From positions 1-64,000 of the forward strand of contig WION01000060.1 of assembly GCA_015039365.1 (NCBI GenBank): a DNA stretch of 64,000 nt. Direction: 5' to 3'. Source of the stretch: Amanita rubescens (taxonomy: Eukaryota; Basidiomycota; Agaricomycetes; Agaricales; Amanitaceae). A program made the translations under genes and the position numbers. The notes beneath the pieces were generated by a model. The model saw only the letters and a program-made list of their open reading frames with translations. It was not told where the DNA came from and did no database searches. This document shows, in pieces, positions 10,840-21,963 of the stretch (position 1 is the first letter of the stretch; each line of letters starts with the position of its first letter).

Positions 10840-13800
10840 GTGCTGTCAACCCAGTTTAATCCTCCCGTGTATCTCATGGAAGTCGAATTAAGCCAATCAC
10901 TGAACTTGAGGAAGCGGAAACGACGACGGCAGGGGTTTGAGATGGTTGAAGGTGATGATGAAACAATCGATATCGTGACATATGATGAAGTGACTATCAA
11001 CACATCACATGGGCCCATCACAAAGACTGTTGAAGTACCGCTCAGACCATTGGAAGTCGGGCATGAAACGGCTAAAGATCAAACTGAGATATCTAGTGTA
11101 AATGTGGAAATAAATGATTCAATGGCATACCTTGATACTGAATACGAAAGAAATGCCGATGATACGGGGGAGCAGCCGACCGAGAATACAACACATAACA
11201 AGGTCATTTCAGATATATGGATTTGGCATTTATCAACTAAAATGTTTTATCAGCAACGAATATTGATTGAAGATTTTGAACACCATGCAGAGCATTTGTT
11301 AAATGCACTGCTTGCACGCGAAGCTTTGCCAAACGATGGACATTGTCAGTCCTGTGATATGCAAAGGCGGGCAGTCTGGAGATGCAAAGATTGCAATATC
11401 CCACAGCTTTTATGTCGGTTCTGTATGCGCCATGCCCATGTTCATATTCCATTGCACCACATAGAATGTTGGACAGGTAGATTCTTTCGCACAGCGCAAC
11501 TTTGGGAAGTTGGCACATACATACTGGTGTCCCACCACATGGAACGGTCACTTTGTGAGCCTTTGGTTATCCAGAGGCAACTTTTAGACGTGCTTCATTT
11601 ACAGCAAGACGAGCAGGAACAAGTCCAATTGAATACCGGCAAAAGCCATGGGATAGAGATGCCGCGTCCGGCAGGGACTGATGATAGCGATGATATAGAT
11701 GGGTATATGCCCACTGGTCTGGACACACAGCAGACAGAAGAGGTGCCACGATGCGATGTCTTGAACAATCGTTATGTTCGTATTATACATACAAACGGGA
11801 TACATCAAATTCCAGTCACCACTTGCACATGCCGGGGCACCAATGCTATCCATGCCGATTTAGTTTACAAGAAATTAGTGCCGGCCAGTTTTTCAGTCTA
11901 TCGAACGCTGTTTACTGTCGATGTCTTAGACGACTTTCGACTGTCCAATTTAGAATGCAAAGTCTCGGCATATCAATATTTTCAAAAGCTTCGCAGACTA
12001 ACATGTCCCTCGTCGCCGGCAAGCACCGGCAACTTCTATCAAGAGTTGTTGCGTATGTCCCGGCTCTGGAGGTGGTTGAAAAAGAAAAAGTGGGCTGGGC
12101 ACAGGCACCGAGACTGCGCCTTCCACCAAGAATCACCGGGTGAACTCGCGAACTTCTGTCCAGCATGTCCACAACCTGGAATCAACTTGCCGGACAACTG
12201 GAAAAATGATACGAACAAGTGGGTTTATCGGCGTGTTCTTGTTGCCGATGGAAACTTCAAAGCCGATCATGTGAGACAAAAGGGGGCATCAGACGTTTGG
12301 TTATCAGAGGGTTCCGGCATGTTTGCATTGCGTAAAGATTACAAGGCTTTCTTGCAAATTGCCATGGAGAATAAAGCTGTAAAAGAGAAGGCCCCATGTC
12401 AGACGCAATTTCGTGCAATTCAGCTTGCCATGCTGGGCTCGAAAGCATGTGACATCACTGGCATTGTCGCAATTGCCTGCGCTCGGCATGGCTGTTTTGT
12501 GCCGAACAGTATTGCCAATCTATCGAGAGGGGAACAACAAAAGAATGTTGATTGGGTGCTTCTCCAGGCATTGAAGATGAGCAACATGGAACATGAGCAA
12601 GGCGCAATGCTCATTTATGATATTGCATGCCAGTATTTTGTTCATCTCCGCAGCCATATTGGACACCTTCTTCCCCCGGGACTAGAAATAGATCGTGCAA
12701 TTGGTTTGTTTCATGTTCACGGTCACAAGAATGAATGCTTCTTTCGCTTTGCGACGTCATTCATTCCTGGTGCTGGAGTCACCGTTGGAGAAATTTTGGA
12801 AATGCTTTGGTCCTCCCTAAATTCCATTACGCCGACTGTACGAATGGCAACGTTGCCGAATCGTGCAGAGACAATCGACGACCATGCAACAGATTCTAAT
12901 TTCAAGAAACTGCTAAATATTGGTAATGTTCAGATGCCGCTATATGAATGCCGGCTGGCTCACATGTTTGTGTAGTTTCTGTATTGTCAAACCGTCACGT
13001 TCAAGCAGTGTCGATGGTCGGTCAGGCACAAACATATTTTTCAGGATTGACTAAATCCATCACCGAGAATGATCTGCAACAATGGGAGACAGAAATTAAA
13101 CATGCCGAAAGTATTCGGCATAACCAGCCGGCTGCGATGGACATTCTTGGCACACGAGCTGTAGACCGCCAAGAGCCTTCTGCATCTTCTAATAACGTGG
13201 AGGTATCTTACAATTCTGAAATGTGGATTCAACTTGCAATTGATATCGAGGAAAAGCAGTTTGTGGTTAATTTCTACTTTGGATCAGCATTGCTAATTGC
13301 GTGTAGAATTATCTTGAAGGAAGCATTGCGGAAACTGTCGAAAAGTCCTGGAGATGATGATACTATGCACATTGAACGATTGGAACAATCGATCACCGCT
13401 CAATTTTCGGCGCTCAAAACATTGCAACAAACGGTGGCGGGACTTTCAGAGGTATTGAATATCAAGGGCGATGATGCACTAACATTCCTAGAAGACCTTG
13501 ACGAAGAGGACGAGGCGGATGAGTTGTCCGACTGCTCGGCAACGGACCTCCCGAATCCACTCGCGTCTTCAGAACTTCCTGGAGAATTATGGCCACATGC
13601 CATTCAGGATCGAAAGCTGAGAATGCCCTCTACGTGCCAACATCCACATCCATCTGACATTGCCATTGAGTTTGAACTACGGCAACGGCAGGCCTGCAAA
13701 CACCTGCAATACTTGCGTGAGGCAATTGCCGAAAAGTCCTTTCAATATTCCCATGTCATACGCATTGCACCGCGGAAAGCAACTAAAACTAGGCCCAGGG

Positions 13801-14357
13801 CTTCTATTGTAAAGCTGAATAACACAATAGCTTCTCATTCTCGGACCTATAGTAGGTGCCGGGAGGCATTACTTCGTCTTGGCGCAGATGAACGGACGTT
13901 GCTGAAATTTCGTGAGTTGAAAAAAGAAGACCTGAAATCAAGTACTGCGTTACTTCAGCCTAATCAACCAGGATCAACATCAGTGAAGTTGTCATGGATT
14001 TGGCAAACAGGGCTATCCCCTGGGGAAGAAACAGCCGAGGGTCAGCGAGAATGTATGGCTATTTCACTCTATTCACATACCTCTAACACCATTTCAGTCC
14101 AACGAGTACATTGGCTGCGAGCACAAGCACAAATGCATCGATGGTCAGAAGAAGTTACCCTTGTAAGCTATGAAATGCAGTGGACTGTGAGGTATTTTAT
14201 GTACAATATGAGGACGTGGGACAAAAGGGGGATCGACTGTCCCGAGCCGGGTGTAGCGGCATATGCTGCTCGGAAATCAGCAATGTGGCACAGAATGGCT
14301 TTGGATGCCGAAGGAGAGTTTTTAAAGGGGAATAGTGCTTATTCACGCTTGTTGTAG
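10840..14357 (+). CDS. KDZ transposase with CxC2 cysteine cluster
   Basis: Two exons, 10840-12922 and 13009-14357, joined in phase 1 across an 86 nt GT-AG intron; 1143 aa if the first Met is used (10876 is an alternative). A basic N-terminus is followed at about 168-212 by a CxC2-type cluster (CQSC, RCKDC, CRFCMRHAH, then PLHHIECW and GRFFRTAQLW). The transposase core follows: CPACPQPGINLP, VLVADGNFKADH (first catalytic Asp), CARHG, GEQQKNVDW, YDIACQYFVHL (second Asp), FHVHGHKNEC, and VGEILEMLWSSLN (Glu), as expected for the RNase H-like fold of the Kyakuja-Dileera-Zisupton family. All of these positions are present and no stop or frameshift is seen, so activity is plausible. The C-terminal third, after MATLPNRAETIDDHA, continues in another frame and is reached only by splicing. 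Confidence 0.92.
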
Positions 14358-14518
14358 CGGTGGAAATCACGCTGTATGAAGAAGGCCCGTATCCAATCCA
14401 CGTATATCGCGTTAATGCCTTCCTCGGCAAATAGCATAATGCCGGGTGTGCTCATATTAATCCGGGCGGTCACGTGCCCTAATCGTTATCATCTTATCTG
14501 AAACCATCACCATCGACC

Positions 14519-17267
14519 ATGCCGCCGACTTTGGAGCCGTGAGCTGTACACGATATTGATCCCCAGGAAGCAGTCAACTATCTAGACTCCCACTTCAGGG
14601 CTGGGTTTAATGCTATGAGTGCCGCCGATCCTCACACCAAAGGACAAGTAATCTACGAGGGTATGACACTGGAACTTGTAAGCTGCGTGATTCATATGAA
14701 GGCTGGTCTTCTTAATTTGTCTATAGCTTTATTCCTTCTTCTGGATAGGTTGGTCGATGGCATGCGGACGAACTATCAATGTGCCGGCATTAACCCGGCA
14801 AATGGCTCAGCACTTGAGATTAGACAAAGAAACCGAAGAAGACAAAGAGGACATCATCACCGAGGGAATTGATTTCCTACTCCTGTTGGATGCCGGTAAC
14901 CACCCCTGTCACCCAACTGGAACTGTCGATGAATACATAAACGACTGGTGGACAAGGGTTATTGATGTATCCCCAACGTATCAAGAAGTACTTAGCAATC
15001 GGGACATTCATGACGCACTGGCATTCCATCGCATCAAGTGTCAGGACTCAGAGTTCAGGCCGGAGCCATCGCTTCCGAGTGCCCCCAGCAATGATATTTT
15101 CCTACCTCCTCTCATCACCCTTCCTTGCTCGAATTGTCACTCGTATCGTGAAGCTGCGTTGGAGGCATTAGACCGTTGCCTTAAAATGCAGACTCGGATA
15201 CAAAATTTGCAGTCTGAACTCAAACACCAGTCTCAGCTCGCGGCACGCAGGGCCGGAATTTTCAATACAATGCACGAAGCATCGCTGTTGAAGGAATGTA
15301 GCGAGCCTTCGTCAGCTTATGTTGCTTCGCAAACCACACCAGGCTCTTCGGCATTTGGAACTTCGGCACATATGCCGGCACATCCGGCTGGACCATCGGT
15401 AACACCACCCGAGTCTTCAACCGCACCGCTGGGTTCACGCCGAGGAACCGGAGCTCCTCGCGCACGCCGAGGGGCCGGAGCTCCTAACACACGCCATGAA
15501 TTGACAAACAGGGAACTTCTGGATATCCTGCGTGAACATTACAATGCCAAACATACCCGTTTGTCTCAGCATCCGTCTCTCAAATGGACTTGGGGTGCTG
15601 ATGTGAATGAATCCGATATCAAGTCCATGTTTCGTGCCGCAGACACAAATTACGAACTTCCACATAGCGGTTATGACTGTTCACTAACTGGGTCAGTGTC
15701 AGGCGAAACATCAGGCTTGCCATTGCACCCGACATCATCGGACTATGGGCACCACTCGAACATTGCTTTGAGTGAAGACCTCAACCTAGAACTCTCATCT
15801 ACTGTGGTAAAAGGTGAAGTACCATCACAGAGTGACTGTGAAATGCAATCTTCGGAAGATTCAGATTCCGATGCTCAAGTGATCGCGGCATTGGACAGCA
15901 AGCTGCTGAGACATGCCGGTAGTGATGTGCCGACCAGCCCCTCGGCAGGTCTGAAGCAAAGGAGCAAGGGCCAATCATCTGCATCTGTGTCTGTGGCGTC
16001 CGATGACGAATTAATGCAAGCATTGCAAGGTGACCCGCATTGCGCTACCAGCCACTTGACAAGCACCGGCGGATTTGCAATGACTGCAGATGCAACTGCT
16101 GAATGCAGTTCCAACCTACCCACTGAAACGCATTCACCATCCGATATTGGCTCAGACGACGAATTAATGCAAGCATTGCAAGGTGACCCGCATTGTGCTA
16201 CCAGCCACTCAACAAGTACCAGTGGATTCGCAATGGCTGCCGATGCACCTGCCGAAAGCAATTCCACCCTACCCACTGAAACACATTCACCATCCAATAT
16301 TGGCTCAGATGACGAATTAATGCAAGCATTGCAAGGTGGCCCCCATGGCGCTACCAGCCACTTGACCTGTACCGGCGGTTTCACAATGACTGCCGATGCA
16401 ACTGCGGAACGCAGTTCCAACCTACCCACTGAAACGCATTCATCATCTGATATTGGCTCAGACAACGAGCTCATCCGAACATTATACGGTGACTCATATG
16501 ACGGTATCACTGACAGTCATTTGACAAGTACCGGCATTGCAATGGCTGCCGATGCAATTGTCCCACATGATGACTCCAGTTCGACGCTACTTGTCGATAT
16601 GGATTCAGACGCGGAACTGATCCAATCATTACAAGGTGACCCCCACCCCAGTACACTGAACTATGAGCAGATGAACAGCAGCTCGGCAGAAGGCGCCGGT
16701 CTGTTACCTCTGCCTGCCAGTCCTTTTTTGAAGCAGCATGATGACCATTCAATATCTTTGGGGTCAGACTCCGAAATTATCAGGGCATTACACGGTCATG
16801 TGCCGACACCAGGGGCAGCAAATGCTGCCGGTGCAACTAATCCACATGCCGACTTCACTTTGACCCAGGATAATTGTGCCGCCGCTGGCTCCGATGATGA
16901 ATTGATAAATACATTGATGGGGGACAGGGGCGCGGGGGATGCATCATGTCATCAGCAATCGTGCACAGCGTCTAGTGAATATGAAGAGTCTTCGTCGGCA
17001 TCAAGTTCCATTGATGATATTATCGGGGTGTTACAGGAAGACAGACAGCCGAATTCAAATGATGAAGATGAAACCGAGTTCTTGCTTGTGGAGGGCTCGA
17101 ACCAAAAGGACACAGACAGTGAACACAGCTCCACATTGGAACAACCAGCCCCAATGTTCCAGCAACTGATGGCCGACGACGACTCGCTGGAGCATATGCC
17201 GGGTCGACAGAGCTGGAGTCCAGCCGATTTTCAGAGCTTGCCGGGCCCTGACGATTGCCACGACTAA
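14519..17267 (+). CDS. Ser/Asp-rich repeat protein of the KDZ element; early in-frame stop
   Basis: Exon 2 runs 14727-17267 and exon 1 ends at 14677 (49 nt intron, phase 0). The upstream Met at 14519 starts MPPTLEP and meets TGA at 14540; the frame is then open to the donor, so either translation starts at the Met at 14615 or the copy carries a nonsense change. The N-terminal ~200 residues (WSMACGRTINVPALTRQM, DWWTRVIDVSPTYQEVL) resemble a conserved basidiomycete domain of unknown function; a Cys pair PCSNCHS and a helical stretch follow. The C-terminal half is low in complexity, with about eight SDDELMQALQGD-like motifs, three of them in near-identical 51-residue units. Function unknown; an acidic-hydrophobic repeat could be a protein interaction or activation segment. 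Confidence 0.72.
15999..16480 (+). repeat. 153-bp coding tandem repeat
   Basis: Units start at about 15999, 16152 and 16305, with a diverged fourth from 16458. Each encodes a Ser-Asp-Asp-Glu-Leu-Met-Gln-Ala-Leu-Gln-Gly core and a Thr-Glu-Thr-His-Ser-Pro spacer. The period of 51 codons keeps the frame. Confidence 0.85.
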
Positions 17268-17394
17268 CAATTCTACTGTAAATTGTATTTAGACATTTTG
17301 TTATGCGCCTATCGATTTTCCGATTTATCCTGCAAGTCTTATACCAATCCTATATTGTATTCCGGATGCTACGTTTGACTGGTGAATGTGCATG

Positions 17395-17650
17395 AATAGC
17401 AAGTATACTCCGGCATACACCCACCAATGTGATGGTATCCGGCATACATCCGGCAATAAGATGCGGTCTGAATGTGCCGATTCCTCCTACACGGTTTGGA
17501 CCACTTTCAACAGTTGCATCTTCGTTGGCCCGTCCCATGAATCATTCCTGTTGACAGGTAAATGTGGGGTAAGACCTATTCAACCCCGGCATATATCTGG
17601 CAATCCGGTGCCATTTCCATGTGCCGATTTTGGATTCGCCCTACGACCCT
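17395..17650 (-). repeat. Subterminal repeats, right (inverted copies)
   Basis: Read on the minus strand, this stretch gives ATCGGCACATGGAAATGGCAC, ATTGCCAG, ATATGCCGG, aligning with unit 1 of the left array. A second, shorter unit with CCGGCATAC and CCGGCAATA lies at 17405-17460. The stretch therefore mirrors the left subterminal array. Confidence 0.6.
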
Positions 17651-17689
17651 TGGACGCATCCTTCTAGACAATTGTATTTGTGTTCACTA

Positions 17690-17926
17690 CATATTTCACA
17701 CACTATCTGTACTTTATTTATTGAATGTAAATGAATGGCTCGTCGTGCCCGGCATGTATGTCCGGCATGCTTCCACTGATCTCATGATGCCGCACGGCGA
17801 CGTATAACCAGCCGCCATTCCACCGGTGGGCCCGCTACAGCAATAGCGGTCATTTTGCTCCCGGCAGACTCGCTACAAAGTATGCGGTCGCTAGAGCGAC
17901 ATACTCGATACACTGTAGTTCGACTA
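17690..17926 (-). repeat. Right terminal inverted repeat of KDZ element
   Basis: Reverse complement of the left repeat, ending ...TGTAGTTCGAC at the outer tip. The sequence immediately outside is the start of the ~750 bp repeat copy A. Confidence 0.88.
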
Positions 17927-17929
17927 CCT

Positions 17930-18735
17930 GTTCCATTGGCGTGATGGCTGGTACATGCATATTTCCATCGCACGCCAGGATGATGAATCCTGACAATTTG
18001 AATTCAGTGAGCATGGATTGGATTCACGAAACACTTCACGTGTGAACCATAAGAACAGTTTCAATGATGCCCTATGCTGAATTAGGATTCAAGCAGGCTC
18101 TGATTACGATAACCTGATTTTTGGGCGGTAACGATTTGATTTGCCGGGCCACGCGTTCTCCACGATCCGAATTGCATGACAATTGATCGAGACACTTTGA
18201 CCTTTGTACCAATATATCGTTGACGCATTGAACATGTGGCTTTCATCCTCATATTGGCCGTTAGGTGGATGGTTCTACGAGCTCCTGCTGTACCCTGCAA
18301 AATAAAGTCTATCCATTACTTACGTCAAACGTCAGGACAGGTGGCATTAGCGATTTGATGGATTCTGGCTCTACATAGTCCGTTTTGATTAGCTTTTATG
18401 TACTAACCGAACACGTCTCCGACGGAATTACTTACGATTTTCCTGACAGGTGGCAGGAGAAAGGTGATGCTTCATCAATACCGTAAATGCCGTATACATA
18501 TGACCATGCTTTGAGTTGAGATGTGCGGCGGCTGGTGTTCCCCCATTAGATGCTTGTAATATACCCCATCCAGCTTAGCCACCCCCTGTGTCGTTTTCGG
18601 GTTTTGCCTTCGCCTCATCTCCGTCAGCGGGAATATCGTGAAGGAGCAGGGACACAATTGAGAGGCTTAAGCCACGATAGTCCGGGGCAGATATGTCAAT
18701 CAATTCCAATTAGATACTAGTACTTTGTAGCGTTG
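17930..18735 (+). repeat. ~750 bp dispersed repeat, copy A
   Basis: From TTCCATTGGCGTGATGGC to TACTAGTACTTTGTAGCG this matches 21964-22690 with many substitutions and small indels. It contains no intact frame. Minus-strand fragments of a possible decayed gene (MQFGSWRTRGPAN) are visible. It begins within a few bases of the KDZ right end. Confidence 0.8.
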
Positions 18736-19075
18736 TCAAACAATTCAAGAAGCACTAACACATACGCAACATATTTCGTAACTGGAAATTCTATGTAGAC
18801 CAAATTTCAATGAACTATCTGATGCCTGCGGAAGAGGGTCAGACAAGGTATATACAGAAAGGATAAAAGCACCTTCTGCCTGTCTCCGTCATTTTCCATC
18901 CCTTGCGCCTATAGCCTGAACATGTCCTATCATTTGCTTGGTGGGACGTCATGTAGTCCACACATTCATCCCGAGTCGAAATCATGGCGCTAGCGGGGTG
19001 ATTTTTCGCTGAGCCCCATCCTCCGCATCTTTGCCCGCGTCTTTTTCATGCGTTTGTTGGTTCAACTATAAGATC
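18736..19075. other. Intergenic, nothing recognised
   Basis: No coding frame or repeat recognised between repeat copy A and the candidate gene fragment that follows. Confidence 0.35.
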
Positions 19076-20226
19076 GGTTAGGTTGTGATGAACTGGCGGA
19101 GGCGCAAATAGAAGATGGTGATAAGCCTGTGGAAGCGGGTCAGCGAAGGGGTGAGTACCTTCGTAAGCGAGCGCCCGTCCGTGTTGTCGCATCACTGGCA
19201 GGATGAAATACACAGCAGAAAAGCAAAAGTACGCTGAGCGTGAACGTGCGTGACCAGAGATATTGTCGCCAGAGCTCGAGCGTTGATTAGCGAAGCATTG
19301 AGAGACCTGCTAGCAGTGAGCCGCGCCAGGCGCGCAGTCAGCGTGCTGAGAAAGTACTGCGCCCTCATGTTAGAAAAGTTGCCTGGTGAGGATGCTGAGG
19401 TTGTTGCAGACGGAGTGGGAGGTGGGTATGCTAATGGGTGGGTTGGTGAGTCGTTCAGCGCGCAGTCACCAGTTACGTTCACCGGTCACGCCATTCCCCC
19501 TTTTCCACGTGTCGACGTCGAAGCCACCGTAAAACGCGTCGAAGAACGCGGGATCCACCACTCTTATTACGACGAAGAGGATGATAGCGAAAGCGTAAGC
19601 CGAAGCATGGAGGAACCTCCAGCCCGAAACAACCCCGTGCGCATTTCAACTCCCAGACTCTCCGCGCACATTCTCACTCTTACTCTTACTCCCAGCTCCA
19701 AACCCAGCGCAGGTGCAGTCGCCTCCACCTCTAGCTTCGCACCAGCTCACCCTCCTCCACCGCCCTCCTCGACGCCAATCCCGACTCGATCTGGACCTTC
19801 CAATCCAACTCCAAGCCTACGACAGCTGCCCCTCAAACGCCCCCTCACCTAACTCTACATCTCCAACCTCCGATCCTACACCGAACTCAGCTACACCGCC
19901 TTCTGCAAAATCATGACGAAGTCGTCGGATCTCACCTCGAACAAATATACTTCCCCTTTTGCAATCCAATCTTCCCCGCGGATAGGGATGAGCCTTGGAC
20001 CTATACGTGAAATGTATTACTTTTGGCGATGCCAACTTCCAACTCAAAGTTCACCAATGCGAACAGAAGCAGGACGCGGTGTGGAGACTGATGATCGGGA
20101 GGACACGTCTCGGTGTTTATCACACTTCTCTTATTATCAGACCGGGCAGCACAGAAGAACGGGAGGCGCGACGAGGGATCCCTCTCCGGCGCTCTTGCAT
20201 TCCCTCGTCGCCTTAGTGGTGTCATA
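19076..20226 (+). pseudogene. Unresolved gene remnant with a weak SPX-like segment
   Basis: The longest frame (19250-19852, 200 aa) has a helical Arg/Ala-rich start (ARALISEALRDLLAV) and a Pro/Ser-rich end. Downstream, in other frames, 19861-19960 reads SYTELSYTAFCKIMTK, which resembles the conserved C-terminal helix of SPX domains (inositol pyrophosphate sensors in phosphate metabolism). Possible donors (GGTGAGTACC at 19150) are visible, but I could not assemble a consistent gene. It could be a decayed SPX protein or an unrelated orphan. Confidence 0.25.
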
Positions 20227-20229
20227 GAT

Positions 20230-21342
20230 CATCCGGTCGTACTCCAGCAATACAAAATTTGAAAGCCATAGCAGAAAATGATATAAATGCGAAAACAAGT
20301 TGAATCGATTACACAAAAGATAAGAATTGTGTCGTGCTGCTCAGCTATGGACTGAGATCTATTTTTTCGATCACTAATCCCAATTATGATGGTTCCAAAA
20401 GTGTTTCTTTGCGCGCGTAGATGGATGGGTGGATTGATGGACGTGATATTGTTGCGCAACACGACATGACATAAAGAAGGGAAATGCTAAGTCGGGTACG
20501 ATTCCAAGAAGCAAGGAGGCACTGCGAGAGGTGGTGCTCTGTATATGCTTGTTATGAAACGTCATGATCTACTTCTCCGTTTGCCCGCCCAGGTATGGCG
20601 GCTAGCACATTGAACCTCCGTGGACGGCATTAGAATGAAGTGTGGAGGCTAGCGCTGTAGATGTCGGACGAGCCAGCCCACTTGTCCTCCGTTTTCAATC
20701 GCCGGCACGCGTGCCATACTGCGTAGAGACCTCGCATCCGTCATCTCACCGGAATCACCTTGGAACGAATTGAGTGGTACAGCGAAGAGATGAGCTGTTG
20801 TTCTTTGCTCATTGGGCAAGTTTGCCGCGATTGGGGGGTAGAACTTAGAGGGTGGCAGAAATTTTGCATGTACCAGGCATCTTGCTCAGCGCTCGCAACA
20901 CTAGCCGTAGACGGTAGGAGCCGCAGCGGCAACGGATCGGGAAGCAGAGAGGACGTCACTATTTGTTTTCTTTTCCAACTCAGAAAGATAATGATTCAGA
21001 AGCAGCTTGCCAAACAAACACCGATAGTAACCGCTGTAGTAGATTATACAGCGACTTGGACCGTGAATATAGCCCCATGTCCAAGATGAAGAACAAGCTG
21101 TGCCAAATCGTGAGTATCCCTTCTTGTTCATATAATATGAACGTACATCATCGTTACTACCTTTAACCCAAGCCAAAGGTCCCCCTTCTCTAATGCTATA
21201 TGCCAAGCGTCATTAGGTATTTCCATGTGATCAATCGCGTGAAGGCTTACAAATAACCTGGTTCCGGAAAGCGGCTGTGAAAGCCCCACCAAGGGGGTAA
21301 CGTGTAAATATCAGGAGTGTCCCAGACGAGGTAATGTTCCCC
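20230..21342. other. ~1.1 kb without a recognisable gene
   Basis: Short frames only. Nothing assignable, apart from the likely 3' end of the secreted-protein gene to the right. Confidence 0.35.
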
Positions 21343-21734
21343 CTAGTATTTAATCAGAGGACTCTCAGGAACGGATGAATCAGAGTAAACTTGGACTTAC
21401 CTCGGGGGCTGTGACCGAAAGCCCAGCCTTGCCTATCACAGGGGACACAGTAAGCCCTCTCCGCGTGACCTTACGAATGGAGACCACCTGCCGTCCAGGA
21501 CCTTTTAGCTGTCGTACAGGTAATGATGATAGGGACTCGTACCGTTGTATCGGGGTTGTACCCTGTAACCAGAGTGACTGGCTGGCCGGCCCGTTCAGTG
21601 CCGTTGCTCAAGAGGAAGTAGTCGGTACCGCTGATGCTGATAGAGTACTTCTCAAGGCTCGGGGGCGCAGCGAAGACGAGCGCCGACATGGCGGTAACGA
21701 TCAAGAACACGGACACAAAAGCGAATTTGACCAT
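21343..21734 (-). CDS. Small secreted protein
   Basis: The first exon encodes a clear signal peptide (MVKFAFVSVFLIVTAMSA, hydrophobic core, cleavage near VFAAP), then a beta-rich stretch (YSISISGTDYFLLSNGT, GQPVTLVTGYNPDTT). A 34 nt GT-AG intron (donor GTACGA) restores the frame LKGPGRQVVSIRKVT and LTVSPVIGKAGLSVTAPE. A second, 37 nt intron with canonical GTAAGT donor leads to SPLIKY and a stop. The mature protein would be about 90 residues with no cysteine, which is unusual for effector-like proteins. Both introns are shorter than the ~50 nt usual here, so the second half is less certain. Family unknown. Confidence 0.6.
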
Positions 21735-21810
21735 GGGAGAAGAGATGTCGGGTGTCGAGGAAAAAGAGAAGCGGTGATCGCCTGTTGAAGGTCAGTCTGT
21801 TACAGACCTG

Positions 21811-21819
21811 CTTTTATAC
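21811..21819 (-). promoter_or_regulatory. TATA box of the secreted-protein gene
   Basis: The minus strand reads GTATAAAAG about 80 bp upstream of the start codon, a normal distance for a strongly expressed fungal gene. Confidence 0.6.
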
Positions 21820-21963
21820 GTGAGGACGGGCTAGAGCGTAAACAAGTTGACATTCAAAATTGCAAACGCGGGAATATACTTGCCGGTTATGTTCTAGTTT
21901 GAACTTATATAATCCCCAATAATTTCGCATAAAATATGATCCTCATCCCTGCCCTCACGTACT

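Larger units (their letters stand above)
3505..17926. mobile_element. ~14.4 kb KDZ-class DNA transposon with five genes
   Basis: The left ~235 bp (beginning GTCGAACTACACTGTATCG) match the reverse complement of the right ~235 bp with few mismatches. Inside lie five genes in the order accessory(-), Zn-cluster(+), accessory(-), KDZ transposase(+), Asp/Ser repeat protein(+). The transposase identifies the class (Kyakuja/Dileera/Zisupton, known from basidiomycetes and linked there to lineage expansions). The motif TGCCGG/CCGGCA is unusually frequent throughout, in coding and noncoding parts. Expected direct target duplications are not visible: the left flank ends AACACATT and the right flank starts TACCTGTT. 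The transposase frame is intact after one intron, so the element may be recent. Confidence 0.88.

Noticed and set aside
15875..16510. Antisense 211 aa frame
   Set aside because: Shadow of the 153-bp coding repeat on the plus strand.
3505..17926. A TET/JBP dioxygenase gene within the KDZ element
   Set aside because: No H-x-D and distal H-R pattern of these enzymes was found in any of the five genes.
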